Shown: positions 11,344 to 23,761 of the stretch, piece after piece
Layout of the letters: the number at the start of each line of letters is the position of its first letter
Numbering within the stretch: the stretch's first letter is position 1
NCBI GenBank assembly: GCA_026874595.1
Contig: CM049306.1
Location: 41,226,019 to 41,290,018, forward strand
Direction: 5' to 3'
DNA length: 64,000 nucleotides
Origin: Sipunculus nudus
Lineage: Eukaryota > Annelida > Sipuncula > Golfingiida > Sipunculidae
Program-made: the position numbers and the translations under genes
The notes under the pieces: generated by a model
Seen by the model: only the letters and a program-made list of their open reading frames with translations
Database searches by the model: none
Told to the model about the DNA's origin: nothing

Positions 11344-14300
11344 CTGAAACGAGATGAAATGTAATGACGTCAGAGAAGCATTTCTACCGTTAATTCCTCG
11401 GGATTATTGTGCTGCCTGGTAATGCTCCGCACAAATTTTTATTCTAGCATTATTTTAATGTTCAACATATAAAATGGGTATCTTTGCAGGAACAAAAGGT
11501 GGCACTAAAAAACAATCGAATTTAGTTGCCTGCAGTCTTCCGATCTAACCCATCTTGGTATGGATTAGACCCCATAAATAATATTGGATATTGGATACAA
11601 TAACCCCGATGTCGGTTATAGGTTCAACCAAACTTCAGATGGGTCAGGACCATTTAAAGATCCCTATTGTCTACGGATTAAGTTTCGACTTGGCACAGAC
11701 CCATATACCGACGTTCTTTTATTAATATTAATAATAATTTTGTATCAATATATCATTAATATATTAAATATTTTTGAATCAAATACTTATTGTTACAAAC
11801 CATTATTTTATCAACATAAAAGAAGAAAAAAAATTAAAATATTTTCAATTTATTAAAAAAAACTAAAATATGTGTAGTCCTACGTGTATCCGCCAGATCC
11901 CAGAGGCATGGGTAAAGTAAGACATTGAATGTTTCTGACATAATATGACTACAAATTTGTGGCATCAGTGATGCCAATTAAACTTCTTATATATGTTCAG
12001 TTGGTACAAAAACAGATCTTCAGATGGAAACGCCATGCAAAATTTCAGGCGGAGGCACCAATCAACTATTGAGATAAAGTGCGTCAATGTATTCTATAAT
12101 ACCGGAAAAGCTGGTGGCGCCACCTGTCTGGTATACAACAAAGCAATCACAGACGGATAAACATGCAAAATTTCAGACTGATACATCAATTAGCTCCTGA
12201 TATATGAGCGATTTTTACCCAAAACAAACGGACAGATGGACACCACTTGAAAACCATTGCAGATGGCGCCACCAGTATCGAAAGCGAGATGAAGATATTC
12301 AAGATGTATGCACAATTTCAGGCCAATATGGCAAACCAATGCAAGCGTAAGGATGGACGCCATGCAAAAATGATTAAAGATGACACCATCAATCTTGAGT
12401 ACGAGATGGAGGTATCCAAGAAGGATAGACATGCAAAGTTTAAGACCACTACATTGAACCTAATACTACGACAAACATATGGCAAATGCATGGATGAACG
12501 CCACGCAAAAATGTTTGGAGGTGGCGCCAGCAGTCTCGAATATGAGATGGAGAGGGCCAAGATTTATGGACATGCAAAATTTCAGCTCAATACATCCCAC
12601 TCCTGATATATCGGTTGTAATCACAAAGACACCCAGATTCAACCGAACATAAAGGATTGCAGGTGGCGCCACCTGTCTTTGTTAAGCCCAACTACATAGG
12701 TGAATGATTAACTCTGCCAGGTTGCGGAAAGATCGGTCCAAGGGGCTCAGATGAGTTCTCTGAAAACAAACGTGGCGGAGGCGGCGGAATCCGATCAAAA
12801 ACACAGTTTTGGCGGATGCAAAAATGAAATAAAAGTTTGTTATAAAAAGGGGTCATATACGACATTGGGTTTCAATTTACAAAACGAACAATTCAGTCGA
12901 TCACAAACCTAGAGTTGGGAATCGGGGAATCAGTATAATATATTGTCGGCCTCACATGCGGGGATCATGGGGGATAAGTAAAATATTATGTCGACATCAC
13001 AAGTGGGGATCATAGACGAATCATTAAAATATACTGTTAGCATCACCCGCGGGGATCATAGAGGGATCATTAAAATATAATATCGGCATCACACACGGGG
13101 ATTACAGAGGGATCAGTAAAATATACTGATTGCATCACACACGAGGATCACAGAGGGATCAGTTAAATATACTATCTGCATCATACACGGGGATTACAGA
13201 GGGATAAGTAAAATATACTGATTGCATCATACACGGGGATATACTGTCGGCATCACATGCGGAGAATATTTTTTCTCCTTTTTTTATTCAAAGCTGCATG
13301 CTTGCATTGGTTGATCATGTACGATTGACAGGTCTGGTTCAAATGAAAATTGTACGCGTAATATAAAATGAAATATGAACGCGCAGATATGCAGGCAGAA
13401 TGCATGTTTATTTGTACAAAAGGAGCACAGGCTTTAAATATTCGAGTACTGGATAATTTTTTTTACACACACATACAGTCAGAGACATAATCATAGGATA
13501 TAACAAAAGGGATGTCTCCACTTGTATACGGACACGGGTACGGCACCATGTCATTTATATATATTAGGTACGACCGTATCTGTGTCCGTATCCGTGTTTT
13601 GAGAAGTGGAACGCAGCTACATAAAAACTTGCAGTAGGGTAAAAGAAGAAGCAGGCTGGCTCTCAGTCTCCGCTGGCTGGATATATGTGGCCTGTGGACA
13701 GGATTTATCTCTTTTGTTGTTGTGATACTCGAGCACCTCCTGTTACAATACAAGACTGTATACTCCAACAAACAGTCCAACTCTTACAGCGGATTCTAAA
13801 GCTGTGCCAGAGATTAGAAAAGAATAGGTCTGGAAATCGGATGCAGAGCGTTGTAACTGACACTTGTACCGCTGGTCCAAGGATATTTATATATTATAAA
13901 GAGACAGTCCCTCTTCTTCCTCTTCTTTTTTTCCTTCTTCTTATTTTTTTTTATTTTTCCCCCTCAATACCAATATTTCCATCAAGCTAACTGTGACTTT
14001 CGGGTTAAAGTATCTACGCTAAATTGCAGCCCAAACTGGGACAAATAAATCCGGGGGCCTGGGGATGCGACACGAAAGTTTAGAGTGGGAATACGCTTTT
14101 TAAAAACATGCCCACATTCTCAAATTAAAGCAGGAATATTATTATTATTTGTTGTTGTTATTTTTACTATTATTAGAAGTAGTAGTAGTAGCAGTAATTG
14201 CTATTATAATTATTTAGAAGATGATGGATATTATTATTTTAATTTCGTTTTTATATAATAATAATAATAATGATCATCATGATTACATGAGTGGTTTTAG

Positions 14301-14527
14301 GAAAAACGTACCTGCAATGAGAAGAAAAATGTAATAAACACTGGCGGCTTGTCATTCAAAGTGAAGGTCAGGTTGCCGTCGGGGGTCTTGGCATCGTCTG
14401 CCTCCATGTTTGCTCCAACATCATCCTGTTTTACGCGGCCGTTGGCACTGACTTCCTGCATGTTCGTACCATGATCAGCAGTGACGTCATTGCCTCCCGT
14501 CTCGAGCAGGCAGTCTGATGTCTGCAT
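11186..14527 (-). CDS. Second SLC23-family gene, 5' part only (2 coding exons)
   Basis: Coding exon 1 is 14527-14312 and coding exon 2 is 11343-11186. The first 50 residues differ from the other copy; LTFTLNDKPP and the segment-1 start are shared. Exon 2 has the same 158-bp length and phases, with four amino-acid changes. Frames are open and all splice borders intact, so nothing marks it as dead. No match to exons 3-11 was found by eye in the 11 kb to its left, where the full copy's corresponding intron is only about 0.66 kb. Either a repeat-filled intron carries the gene past the window edge, or this is a 5' duplicate. It lies tandem with the full copy, 33 kb apart, same strand. Confidence 0.82.
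11886..12819 (+). mobile_element. Non-autonomous element, GTATCCGCC family, copy 1
   Basis: Begins gtatccgcc (11886-11894) and ends gttttggcggatgc (to 12819), an inverse with one change. A ggcggaggcggcgg tract (about 12773-12787) precedes the 3' end. Internal modules carry atgcaaaatttcag and the palindrome (exact at 12113 and 12662, variants at 12252 and 12521). Lies in intron 1 of the second SLC23 gene. A 119-codon open frame (12247-12606) is repeat-derived. Confidence 0.7.
12915..13268 (+). repeat. 46-bp tandem array, about 7 units
   Basis: ggggatcat/attacagaggg repeats at 12960, 13005, 13051, 13097, 13143, 13189 and 13235, with spacing 45-46. Unit core: cacacggggatcacagaggg, then atcagtaaaatatactgatt and gcatca. 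Confidence 0.88.
14130..14275 (+). repeat. Trinucleotide-rich tract
   Basis: Runs of att, gtt, agt and aat triplets (attattattatt, gttgttgtt, agtagtagtagtagc, aataataataataat) just left of second SLC23 exon 1. Confidence 0.7.
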
Positions 14528-14630
14528 GATTTAAACCACAAGTAAATCACTAATTCAAAATTTCGGTTTAGAGCGGAATCACCAAAAACACTGGTAACCA
14601 GTTTTTAGGTCAGTTCTTGGCTTCAACAAC
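14312..14630 (-). CDS. Second SLC23 gene, exon 1 (5' UTR plus 72 codons)
   Basis: ATG at 14527, with 14528-14630 probable 5' UTR after a tcttttcag acceptor, the same layout as the full copy. The acidic tail is unlike the other copy until NLTFTLNDKPP. Donor TTGCAG|GTACGT, phase 0. Confidence 0.85.
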
Positions 14631-14776
14631 CTGAAAAGACAGAAAATATGAAAACTTAAAACCTGCTGAAACGATTACCCTTAATTTTTGTTGGTTGGCG
14701 ACTCAACTACCTCTACTACCTGAAGTCTGATAGACAAGCAACCCACTTCCACTGTTAAGCAGACAAAAAAGGAACC

Positions 14777-14842
14777 CTCTCTTTCTCTCTCTATATATAC
14801 ATATATAAATATATATATAGAGAGAGAGAGAGAAAGAGAGGG
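14777..14842. repeat. (CT)n-(AT)n-(AG)n palindromic tract
   Basis: ccctctctttctctctctat, alternating AT, then tatagagagagagagagaaa and gaggg form a near-perfect inverted repeat able to fold as one hairpin. Confidence 0.8.
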
Positions 14843-15094
14843 CGAAAGATAACTATCGAGAAAATATGAGGTCCATTCTTCGAAGTCAAAGTTGAAAAGT
14901 AAAAGGTGTGACATCAAGAATAAAAATAGACCTTGTATATTCAGCTTTTTTTATTTTAAATTATATTAGATCTCCCCATTCGATCTGACATAATCTGTCA
15001 ATATTTTTGTTAATAAGATTTTGTGCATATCATATTTCACCTAATTATTTCACAAAATAAGGTGTTATACCCTCTATATATGTATTTTGTATTG

Positions 15095-15185
15095 TGAAAT
15101 CGCGAAAATGGAACCCACGTGAAACAATGAAAAAAAAATGAAAATCACGAAATTTTAACCCCGGGAATATGAAACTGTCTATGGC
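15095..15185. mobile_element. Fragment related to the TTCGCGA MITE
   Basis: Shares order and wording with 38040-38145; no clear ends. Confidence 0.5.
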
Positions 15186-16372
15186 TGCGTGTGGTTAGAC
15201 AACATTGACGCCACAAAGACGTCACAATGATCGGTCGCGCATCATCAGTTAGACTGGTTCCCCGCGCTATTATGGCCCCGCTGCTCTCAGCCAATCATAT
15301 GTAGATGACGGGGGCACAACGCCATCTTCAGTACTCCAAGATGCAACTTCTTATCTTCCGGTAGACTGGTTCGAACTCCAATATGCATGCTAATGTTACA
15401 TGAAATGTACAGCCAAATTCTGGCAACTTCCCGGAGCAATCGAAATGTTTATTTTTCTCATAAGTATATACATATCGGAGTTAGAACCTGTCTTCCGTCA
15501 TAAACGCTATAAACTGTTTTGTCATATATATTTTGCATTATATATCACATAAAAAGGCATTACAGGCAGTGGGCGGAATAGCTTTTGCAACCTTTGGACC
15601 AGAGAGGTTTACACTGCTTCACTTGTATGAAAATTATCCCAGACAAACTGGCAGACACGGGTACTACCAAGCTAGCACAAAAATATTTTTTAAATGTTTT
15701 ATAAACGTTTGGCCAAATGTTTTGAAACTGTTTTTTCGTGATATTTTTATAACTTTTTTTGTATGTTCGAAAAAAAGTTTTTAAAACGTTTTGCTTAAAC
15801 GTTTTAAAAATGTTATTTTAATGTTTTTAAAAGTTTTTGTAAAACATTTTAAAAACGTTTTCATTATATTTTATTAACATTTTGTGAGTTACATTTTTTT
15901 GATATTTTAGAAATGTTTCCTTCAAAATATCCCAGAAACATTTTTATAACATTTTCACATTTATCTAAATGCTGAAATATATTCCCTACAACCCAATTTG
16001 TGATATGTTCTGCATGGGCTTATATCATACGTTGTGAATATATAAGGATTTAATTCATATTTTGAATTGACAGGGTTTCTGTAGTGTGTGCAGGATATGG
16101 CAAATTGGTAACAAGCTTTTGAAGTGCCAACACAGTAAAAAATCCACATGAATATAAAGGTTGAAAAACACTTTCCCCATTATTTTATCTATATTATGAT
16201 CATATTTGCCAAAAAAATGGATTTAAACGATAGAGTTAATTCATCTCTGTTGAAACTACAGCTGCGTATTTTATATAATTTCTGCTTACAACTTCACACC
16301 AGATAAACATTTTCTTACGTATCAACAAAGAAAAGAGTAATTGGTAAAGCAAAGAGATTTATTTAAAAAACA

Positions 16373-16451
16373 TCAGTCTGAATCAGAGTCTGTGATGTCT
16401 TCCACTGGAGCAGGCTCCCTTCCTTTCTTTTTTCTTCTTTGCCTCTTGTGT
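16373..16451 (-). CDS. Candidate terminal exon, unknown protein, basic then acidic tail
   Basis: After a tatttctacag acceptor one frame reads HKRQRRKKKGREPAPVEDIT then DSDSD and stop, with AATAAA 10 bp later (16358-16363). A KR-rich nuclear-localisation-like stretch followed by an acidic end, in front of a polyadenylation signal, is typical of a last exon. No upstream exon could be tied to it, and it lies inside the 15664-19368 element, so it could be element-encoded or chance. Confidence 0.3.
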
Positions 16452-17016
16452 CTGTAGAAATAGATATGTACATATTACCATAAATGAAATTCACTAAACA
16501 AAAACTTTGAATGGGCAGGTAATCCATTGACAGGAATTTATTTATCCTATTACATACAAGATGTAAATCAATTACTGAATGTCTATACTGTATAGTATAT
16601 TACTATATACCTGAAATATCTGATAGGAGAGTACAATTATTTAATTTATTGATAATACAAAAAGTACACTTCTTTAAAAAGTGAATCTAGATGAGACAGA
16701 ATGTTCCCTTTACTCAGAAAACATAAAGAAAACCACAATATTATTTGCGTTACCAATTTAAAAATACTTTAATGGTACATTATCTTAAGTACAATACATA
16801 TCTTTTTTCTATATATATCAAAGATATCGGCATATTGTTTCAGAGATATCTTTGTTGCCAATACAATATTTTTCTTTTATAATGTATATATACATAAATG
16901 TATAATGTATATATTAGTGCTCAGTAGGATATATATATATATATATTTATATAATATATATATAATATGTATATATATATGATTTTCAGTGAAACCTGTT
17001 TTGGCCTTATGTATAT

Positions 17017-17212
17017 CAGGGGCGGATCCAGGATTTAGGAAAAGGGGGTGTCCAACCCAGGAGGACTAATGAAAATCCTAAAAAAAAAGACATCAGGTCT
17101 GGAAAAGGGGGGGTCCAGGCCGCAAAATTACGTCTAAAACCCCTTAAAAAAGGTTGCTTCGGGTGAAAAAGGGGGGGTCCGGACCCCCTGGACCCCCCTG
17201 GATCCGCTTCTG
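17017..17212 (+). mobile_element. Short CAGGGGCGGATCC inverted-repeat element (MITE), copy 1
   Basis: Starts caggggcggatccaggattt and ends cctggatccgcttctg, an imperfect inverse. Internal G-rich and C-rich runs (gggggggtcc, ggaccccctgg). The flanks are TA-rich, so the target duplication is not readable. Confidence 0.75.
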
Positions 17213-17299
17213 TATATATATATATATAGAGAGAGAGAGAGGGAGAAAAAGAGGGAGAGAGAGTTTATATAATATATATAGAGAGTGAGTAAGAGAGAG

Positions 17300-17409
<110 letters not shown>

Positions 17410-19641
17410 ACACAGCAGACAGTATCATGTGGTCTGTGTGTGTCATTTAATTGTACAGGAATGTCACAAATAAGGCTTGGCCTGATAGTGGTGCTCTTTG
17501 CACCTAATGCAGCTCTGTAATGCATGCTTTGAGAGCTGGCATGTCACTGGATGACAGCTCATTAGGACTGTTGCAGACGCACCTAAACTATGGATAATAT
17601 GTTGACCCAAAATTTTATTAACTTAAAACAAGTGAATAACCACACACACACACACACAATAACAAGATGTATATAAAACAATCAATTTGAATAAAAATTT
17701 AGTAAACTTGATTATAAAAATGACCTGGAAAATGCTGATGATGTTGCCATATATGTTTATATTATAAATAATAAATTATATAAATGATCAATTACACATA
17801 CTGATATAGGCAAAAGAAACAACTTCATATGAGTATGTGCCTATTCTATCATTATTACTTCTATACTTTCTACCCTAAATAAATAAATGTGTGTGTGTTT
17901 GAAATTTCTTGTACAGCAGAATCAGTTGTGGTCATGATATTGTTGTATACAGGTTGGATGGCTGTCACCCCTCTCCAGCTGAATTGAAACCTTGTTTGAA
18001 GCTTCATGCATCATGGCACAATGAGTTTTAATAAACAAATGTACCAATGGTTCTGCTACTTATTATAGCTATTTGGAAATTATAAATTATGAATATGAAT
18101 GAAAATTAGGGGAAAAGATAAATGAAATATACTCACAATAGCTTGAACACTCAGACCCTCCGCTTCAACTGTTTAGTCTGGTATGCTGAATTTCCCGCCA
18201 AAATGTGGTCTCTACAGGGACACAGTAACTCTAGTCGATCAAATTAAGCCGCAATCCATAAAAAAACATGAGTCGCTGGAGGGTTATATGATAAGTTACA
18301 TACTAATAATTGTACTGCACAGGACCACATTATCAGCATAATATGAACATGCTGTACTTTTTAACACTTACTGCCCAATTTTATTCTTGCTTTTTTTTTT
18401 GTAAAGCTTAATTTCTGAGGTTAAAATTTAATCTGAACAAACTGCCTCCTGGATTCCAGTTTAAATATGGAACGGGAAGCAGAATTTTGTTTTAATATAA
18501 AATAATGATTTCGCTCTTTTAAACTTCAGATCTGAAGATGCCAATTTTATTAATAAATTATACACTACTGTGATATTTACTATATATAGAAAGTTCCTTT
18601 GTATGTAACATATTTACACAGATAAAAAATGATTATATTTAATATATATTAATATTACACATATTTAATTAATATATATATATAACCACATTCACCTGAT
18701 GATCGGGTCGCATCCCGTGAAACAGTCTGTTGTGAATTAACAGTGTTGTTTTTCTTCAGAGTTATATATATATATATATATATATATATACTACATCTTG
18801 TACAATCTAAATATGTCTCATAAATAATCCAAGTAAACATTTTTTATTAACATTTTCAAAATTTTTTAAAAACTTTTTTTGTTGTATTTGTTAACATTTT
18901 TAAAATCTTTTTAACTATTTCATTCACAAGTATACCTAAGGCATTAACAAATGACGCAGTCACGAAAATCCCTGAAAAGTCATATTACATCTTGTACATT
19001 TTTAATATGTCTCATTAATGTTTCAAGTAAACATTTTTCATCAACATTTAAAAAACATTTTAAAATGTATTTAAAATGTTTAAAAAAAGTTTTGGGAACC
19101 CATAAATGCGCTCTTTGATAAAAACGTTTAAAAAATGTTTTATAAATGTTTAAAAAAAATGTTTTGTTATAACATTTATGCGCTGTTTTTGAAGATCTTT
19201 TAAAAATGTTTTAAAAATGTTTTATTAAAAATGTTTTATTGTATCATATATGCGCCATTGGTAAAAACATTTTAAAAATGTTTTTAAAACATTTTTAAAA
19301 GATGTTCTGTTGAAACATTTATGCAACATATTGCAAATGTTTTAAAAATGTTTTGTGCTACCTGGGTAGGACAGACTATATTATATATTTCTTATGACTG
19401 AAACAATTCATCGAATAATCGATGATTTGTTTCCAAGCCAGTCATTAATCAACAATCGGAATGGCAATGAAATAATAATTAATTTTATTTAAATCCACCA
19501 TTTTGTAGAATGATTTTCAACACTGTAGATCTGTTGCTCTCATAATTTATGTAAAGACTGTAGTTTAATAAGTAAAGTTGACTTACAGTATACGTTACAG
19601 AGAATCCTGTGTGCACACTGTATGGGCAAGAACATCTAATT

Positions 19642-21631
19642 GTATCCGCCAAAACAGAGTTTTGCGGTACTATGTTTTCAGCTGCACGCCGCCGCCGCCG
19701 CCGCCGCCGCGTAGGTGTCCGGAGAACTCCTCTGTAACCGCTGGGCGGAATTTTACGAAACCCGGGATTATGTTCGGGTCACATGTGAACTGCTGCGCCC
19801 CGATTTTGTTTTGACCTCTGACCTTTCCTCTGCGCTCTGCGTCCGTTTGTGCGTCTGTTTCCACACATAAAGCCACATATCTCGGGAACCGTTTGACCGA
19901 TCAGGAAATTTTTTTTTGCACAAATGTAGCCCTTGGAGAGCTTTATAACATACACAAAAAATGGTGACGCCACCTGCAACCATGTTTGCACTTGTCCATC
20001 TGTTCGTCTGCCTTGGGTTAAAATCACTCATATCTCTGCAGTGACTTGACTAATTCACCTGAAATTCGGCATGCGTAAACATCCTGGATAGCTTTTCTGA
20101 TTTTATGACAGGTGGCGCCACCTACATTCGCGTTTACGCTGCAGACATCCAAGCTCATATCTCGGGAACCGTTTGACCGATAAGGAAAATTTTTTTGCAC
20201 AAATGTAGCCCTTGGAGAGCTTTATAACATACACAAAAAATGGTGGCACCACCTGCAACCATGTTTGCACAGTGTCCATCTGTTCGTCTGCCTTGGGTTA
20301 AAATCACTCATATCTCTGCAGTGACTTGACTAATTCACCTGAAATTCGGCATGCGTATACATCCTGGATAGCTTTTTGATTTTGTGACAGGTGGCGCCAC
20401 CTACATACACGTTTACGCTGCAGACATCCAAGCTCATATCTCGGGAACCGTTTGACCGATCAGGAAAATTTTTTTGCACAAATGTAGCCCTTGGAGAGCT
20501 TTATAACATACACAAAAAATGGTGGCACCACCTGCAACCATGTTTGCACAGTGTCCATCTGTTCGTCTGCCTTGGGTTAAAATCACTCATATCTCTGCAG
20601 TGACTTGACTAATTCACCTGAAATTTGGCATGCGTATACATCCTGGATAGCTTTTCTGATTTTATGACAGGTGGCGCCACCTACATTCACGTTTACGCTG
20701 CAGACATCCAAGCTCATATCTCGGGAACCGTTTGACCGATCAGGAAAATTTTTTTGCACAAATGTAGCCCTTGGAGAGCTTTATAACATACACAAAAAAT
20801 GGTGGCACCACCTGCAACCATGTTTGCACAGTGTCCATCTGTTCGTCTGCCTTTGGTTAAAATCACTCATATCTCTGCAGTGACTTGACTAATTCACCTG
20901 AAATTCGGCATGCGTATACATCCTGGATAGCTTTTCTGATTTTATTACAGGTGGCGCCACCTACATTCACGTTTACGCTGCAGGCATCCAAGCTCATATC
21001 TCGGGAACCGTTTGACCGATTGGACCAAAATTTTGCATGTGTATAGATCTCACATAGCTCTTTATCATACGCAAAACTGGTGGCGCCACCTGCAGCCATT
21101 TTTGCACAGCTCCTGTCTGTTTGTCTGCCATGGGATAAAATCACTCATATCTCGGCAGTGGTTTGACATATCTGCCTAAAATTTTGCAGGTTTATACATC
21201 CCCGACAGCTCTGTTGATTTTATGACAGGTGGCGCCACCTGCATTCTAGTTTATGCAGCAGACATCCAAGCTCATATCTTGGGAACCGTTTGACCGATTG
21301 GGCCAAAGTTTTGCATGTGTATAGTTCTCACATAGCTCTTTATCATACGCAAAACTGGTGGCGTCACCTGCAACCATTTTTGCTCAGCGTCCATCTGTTT
21401 GTCTGCCACGGGCTAAAATCACTCATATACATGTAGTGGTTTGACTTATCTGCCTTAAATTTTGCATATGTATACAACTTGGACGGCTTTCTGGATTTTG
21501 TGGTAGGGGGGGGGGCAACCTTCATACACCATTTGGCTGCAGACATCCATGCTAATATGCAACACTCTATTTCCCCTTGCCACTCAATCCATGCCTCACT
21601 TCACCCGTTCCACTCTGATTTAGGCGGATAC
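19642..21631 (-). mobile_element. Non-autonomous element, GTATCCGCC family, copy 2 (reversed)
   Basis: Ends gtatccgcc (19642-19650) and ggcggatac (21623-21631). The triplet tract (gccgccgcc..., about 19687-19711) lies next to the low-coordinate end, so relative to the copy at 11886 this one is reversed. The body is a tandem array of ~280-bp modules. Confidence 0.78.
19860..21240. repeat. ~280-bp tandem modules, five or more units
   Basis: ggtggcgccacc falls at 20111, 20390, 20670, 20950 and 21228, with spacing 278-280. Units contain tctcgggaaccgtttgaccg, tttttttgcacaaatgtagc and atctctgcagtgacttgact. The central three units are nearly identical; the outer ones are diverged. Two 70-codon open frames here (20391, 20671) are copies of the same repeat. 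Confidence 0.92.
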
Positions 21632-21826
21632 ACGTAGTCGCTTGTCGACTACCCGTATTCTAGTTATTACTTGGTCTACATAAATAAGATAAGGTAAATA
21701 TATGTTCGTCTTACTTTAGCAGCCATACAGCCTTAACAGGAACACTGTTTGATAAAATTATTGTAACTGAAACGTACCAATTGATAATATTCTACTTAAT
21801 CGAAGAAAACTAAAAATTATTGGGCA

Positions 21827-21892
21827 TATATATATATATATGTGTGTGTGTGTGTATGTGTGTGTGTGTGTACATATACGTGTATACGTGTG
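21827..21892 (+). repeat. (AT)n/(TG)n microsatellite
   Basis: tatatatatatatatgtgtg passing into tgtgtgtgtgtatgtg and tgtatacgtgt. Confidence 0.9.
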
Positions 21893-22380
21893 ATACAACA
21901 AGTATAACATTTGTGATCTTCATTAAACAGGTGTTGGGTTTTCTCCAAGTGACCTGAATTCCTCCATGTTTTCAGATGGTTTCACCACCATAGCTCATCA
22001 TGACTGACAGTCAACTGGGGCAAAAACAACGTTTTAACACAGTTACAGTGTCTGCCAACTTCTGTCCAGTGCAAGAAAGCTAACTGATTAACAACACCTC
22101 AACGTATGCAGGCAATGTTTGGCCGGGGCAAAACCCCAACCCTAAAAACTAGGTCACAACCCTACCCCTATTGTACATTCTGTTAAATTTCCCCTAACGA
22201 CCATCGAGGTTTGGAGATCACCTTGGAAAAACATCTGTTTTTTATGGTCTTTGTAGTTTTGCAGTTTATAATATACATTTTAACCTGAAAATAAATGGTT
22301 GCATGTCGCTATGTTGCATGCCCTAAACTTTGATTATGTTATTATGTCACTTAATCGCAAAATCTCGTGTGTCCGAAACA

Positions 22381-22382
22381 TT

Positions 22383-22449
<67 letters not shown>
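22381..22449. repeat. (AT)n microsatellite
   Basis: About 69 bp of alternating AT with one interruption. Confidence 0.97.
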
Positions 22450-22452
<3 letters not shown>

Positions 22453-22700
22453 AAGGCCAAGACCGTGATCTGGATGGATCTAATATCTATCCAGCCCAAA
22501 TTGCGATATCAGTTCAGGCTGGCCCAAACTGCGATCGCAATCCAGGCTGGCCAGATCTTAGACCGGTCCAGCCCAGATTGTGATCGCATTTTAATCCGGT
22601 CAAGATTGCGATCCTGTCTTTCTTGCTTCAGGATCGCAATCTGGGCTGGACAGATCTAAGATCTGTACAGCCAAGATTGCGATCCTAAACTTGACCAGCC
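22450..22700. repeat. Array of GATCGCAAT-type short palindromic motifs, part 1
   Basis: Recurring tgcgatcgcaat, gattgcgatc, cagcccaaattgcgat and gctggacagatctaagatct in both orientations. The same vocabulary returns at 24765-24870. Confidence 0.8.
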
Positions 22701-22718
22701 CATATTGTGATCCATGCT

Positions 22719-22935
22719 TTTACTATCACAGGAGTTAAACATTGGTTGTTTTACAAACTCATTTGGTATTGCATGGTACCATTTCCCCATAATAAATACA
22801 ATTATAATACAAAAAGGCACCTATCACTCCTTCCTGTCACAGGAGTGAAACATGGGATGGTTCACCAACTCATTTAGTATTGCATGGTACCATGTTCCCA
22901 AAATAAATACAATTTGATACAAATAGGTACATGCA
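22719..22935 (+). repeat. Tandem duplication, 111-bp period
   Basis: cacaggagttaaacattgg (22727) and cacaggagtgaaacatggg (22838) start two copies that share ttggtattgcatggtaccat and cccataataaatacaatt. Confidence 0.85.
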
Positions 22936-23094
22936 AAAAAGCTGCTTATTGAAAAAAGTAAAAACAATGAAACAACTGGGCAGTTGCTAAAATGCAAAGC
23001 CCATGCAAGGCATCAATCCCAAGTATTTATTATGAACTTAACCTTTAGGCTTTCATCTAAATATTTTACTTTCCTTTTTTTTCATTAATTTTAC

Positions 23095-23350
23095 TTGAAG
23101 TTCCTACCAGTAGGATCGCAGTTTCTTCAGGTAGAAACTGTGATTGGAGTCTCTACCAGTATAGTATCAGTAGAATTGCAGTTCCTACCAGTAGGATCGG
23201 CGTTCCTACTGGTAGAATCCATGATCGAAATCTCTACCAGTAGGATCAGAGTTTCTACCTGTAGAAACTTTGATCATGGTTTCTACCAGCAGAGACTCCG
23301 ATCGTAGTTTCTACAGGTAGAAACTCCGATTCTACCAGATCGCAATCTCT
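23095..23350. repeat. Array of CTACCAGTAGGATC / TTCTACCTGTAGAAAC palindromes
   Basis: About ten short inverted motifs spaced roughly 25 bp: taccagtaggatc, tttctacctgtagaaac, tttctacaggtagaaac, ctactggtagaatc. The 70-codon frame across it is repeat-derived. Confidence 0.82.
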
Positions 23351-23437
23351 ACCTTGACATATATATTACTTCTCTATGGGTAGATTTGGTTGTGAAAAGT
23401 TCTTATTAGGCCTTCGTCATGGATGAATTGTTACGGG

Positions 23438-23518
23438 GTGACATAAAAGCGGACCGAACTGTCTTCGCTAGAAAAGCCAGCTTCAATAGCGAGACAGTTC
23501 GGTCCGCTTTTATGTCAC
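23438..23518. repeat. Perfect 26-bp inverted repeat (hairpin)
   Basis: Left arm 23438-23463 and right arm 23493-23518 are exact reverse complements (gtgacataaaagcggaccga then actgtc). The loop extends the stem with tcgcta/tagcga. A second copy of the right arm occurs near 23855-23876. Confidence 0.92.
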
Positions 23519-23635
23519 ACACCCTCTTAAGAGCGTTCTGCTATCAGAACAAGAGTAATTATCCCAGGAGTCACACTTTGGTGAGCTTATTCCCTGGGCC
23601 ACTCATAGTTTCCCGTCACGTTTGACGAGCCCCCA

Positions 23636-23741
23636 TTTTGTTACGAAGACAAATAAATGAGGGGAAAATCCTGGACCGACCTGGGTTCGACTCCCGGATC
23701 GGCCCAGGATTTTCTCTCATTTAATTGTCTTCGTAACAAAA
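23636..23741. repeat. 106-bp near-perfect foldback containing a T-arm-like core
   Basis: ttttgttacgaagacaaata at the left mirrors attgtcttcgtaacaaaa at the right; the stem continues through aatgag.g.aaaatcctgg. The centre ctgggttcgactcccgg resembles a tRNA T-arm. Confidence 0.85.
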
Positions 23742-23761
23742 TGAAATAAATGAGGGGAAAG

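Noticed and set aside
12247-12606. 119-codon frame rich in KM and HAK words
   Set aside because: Lies inside the 11886-12819 element; the repeated words reflect its atgcaaaatttcag modules.
20391-20883. Two identical-looking 70-codon frames
   Set aside because: They are neighbouring copies of the ~280-bp tandem module, not genes.
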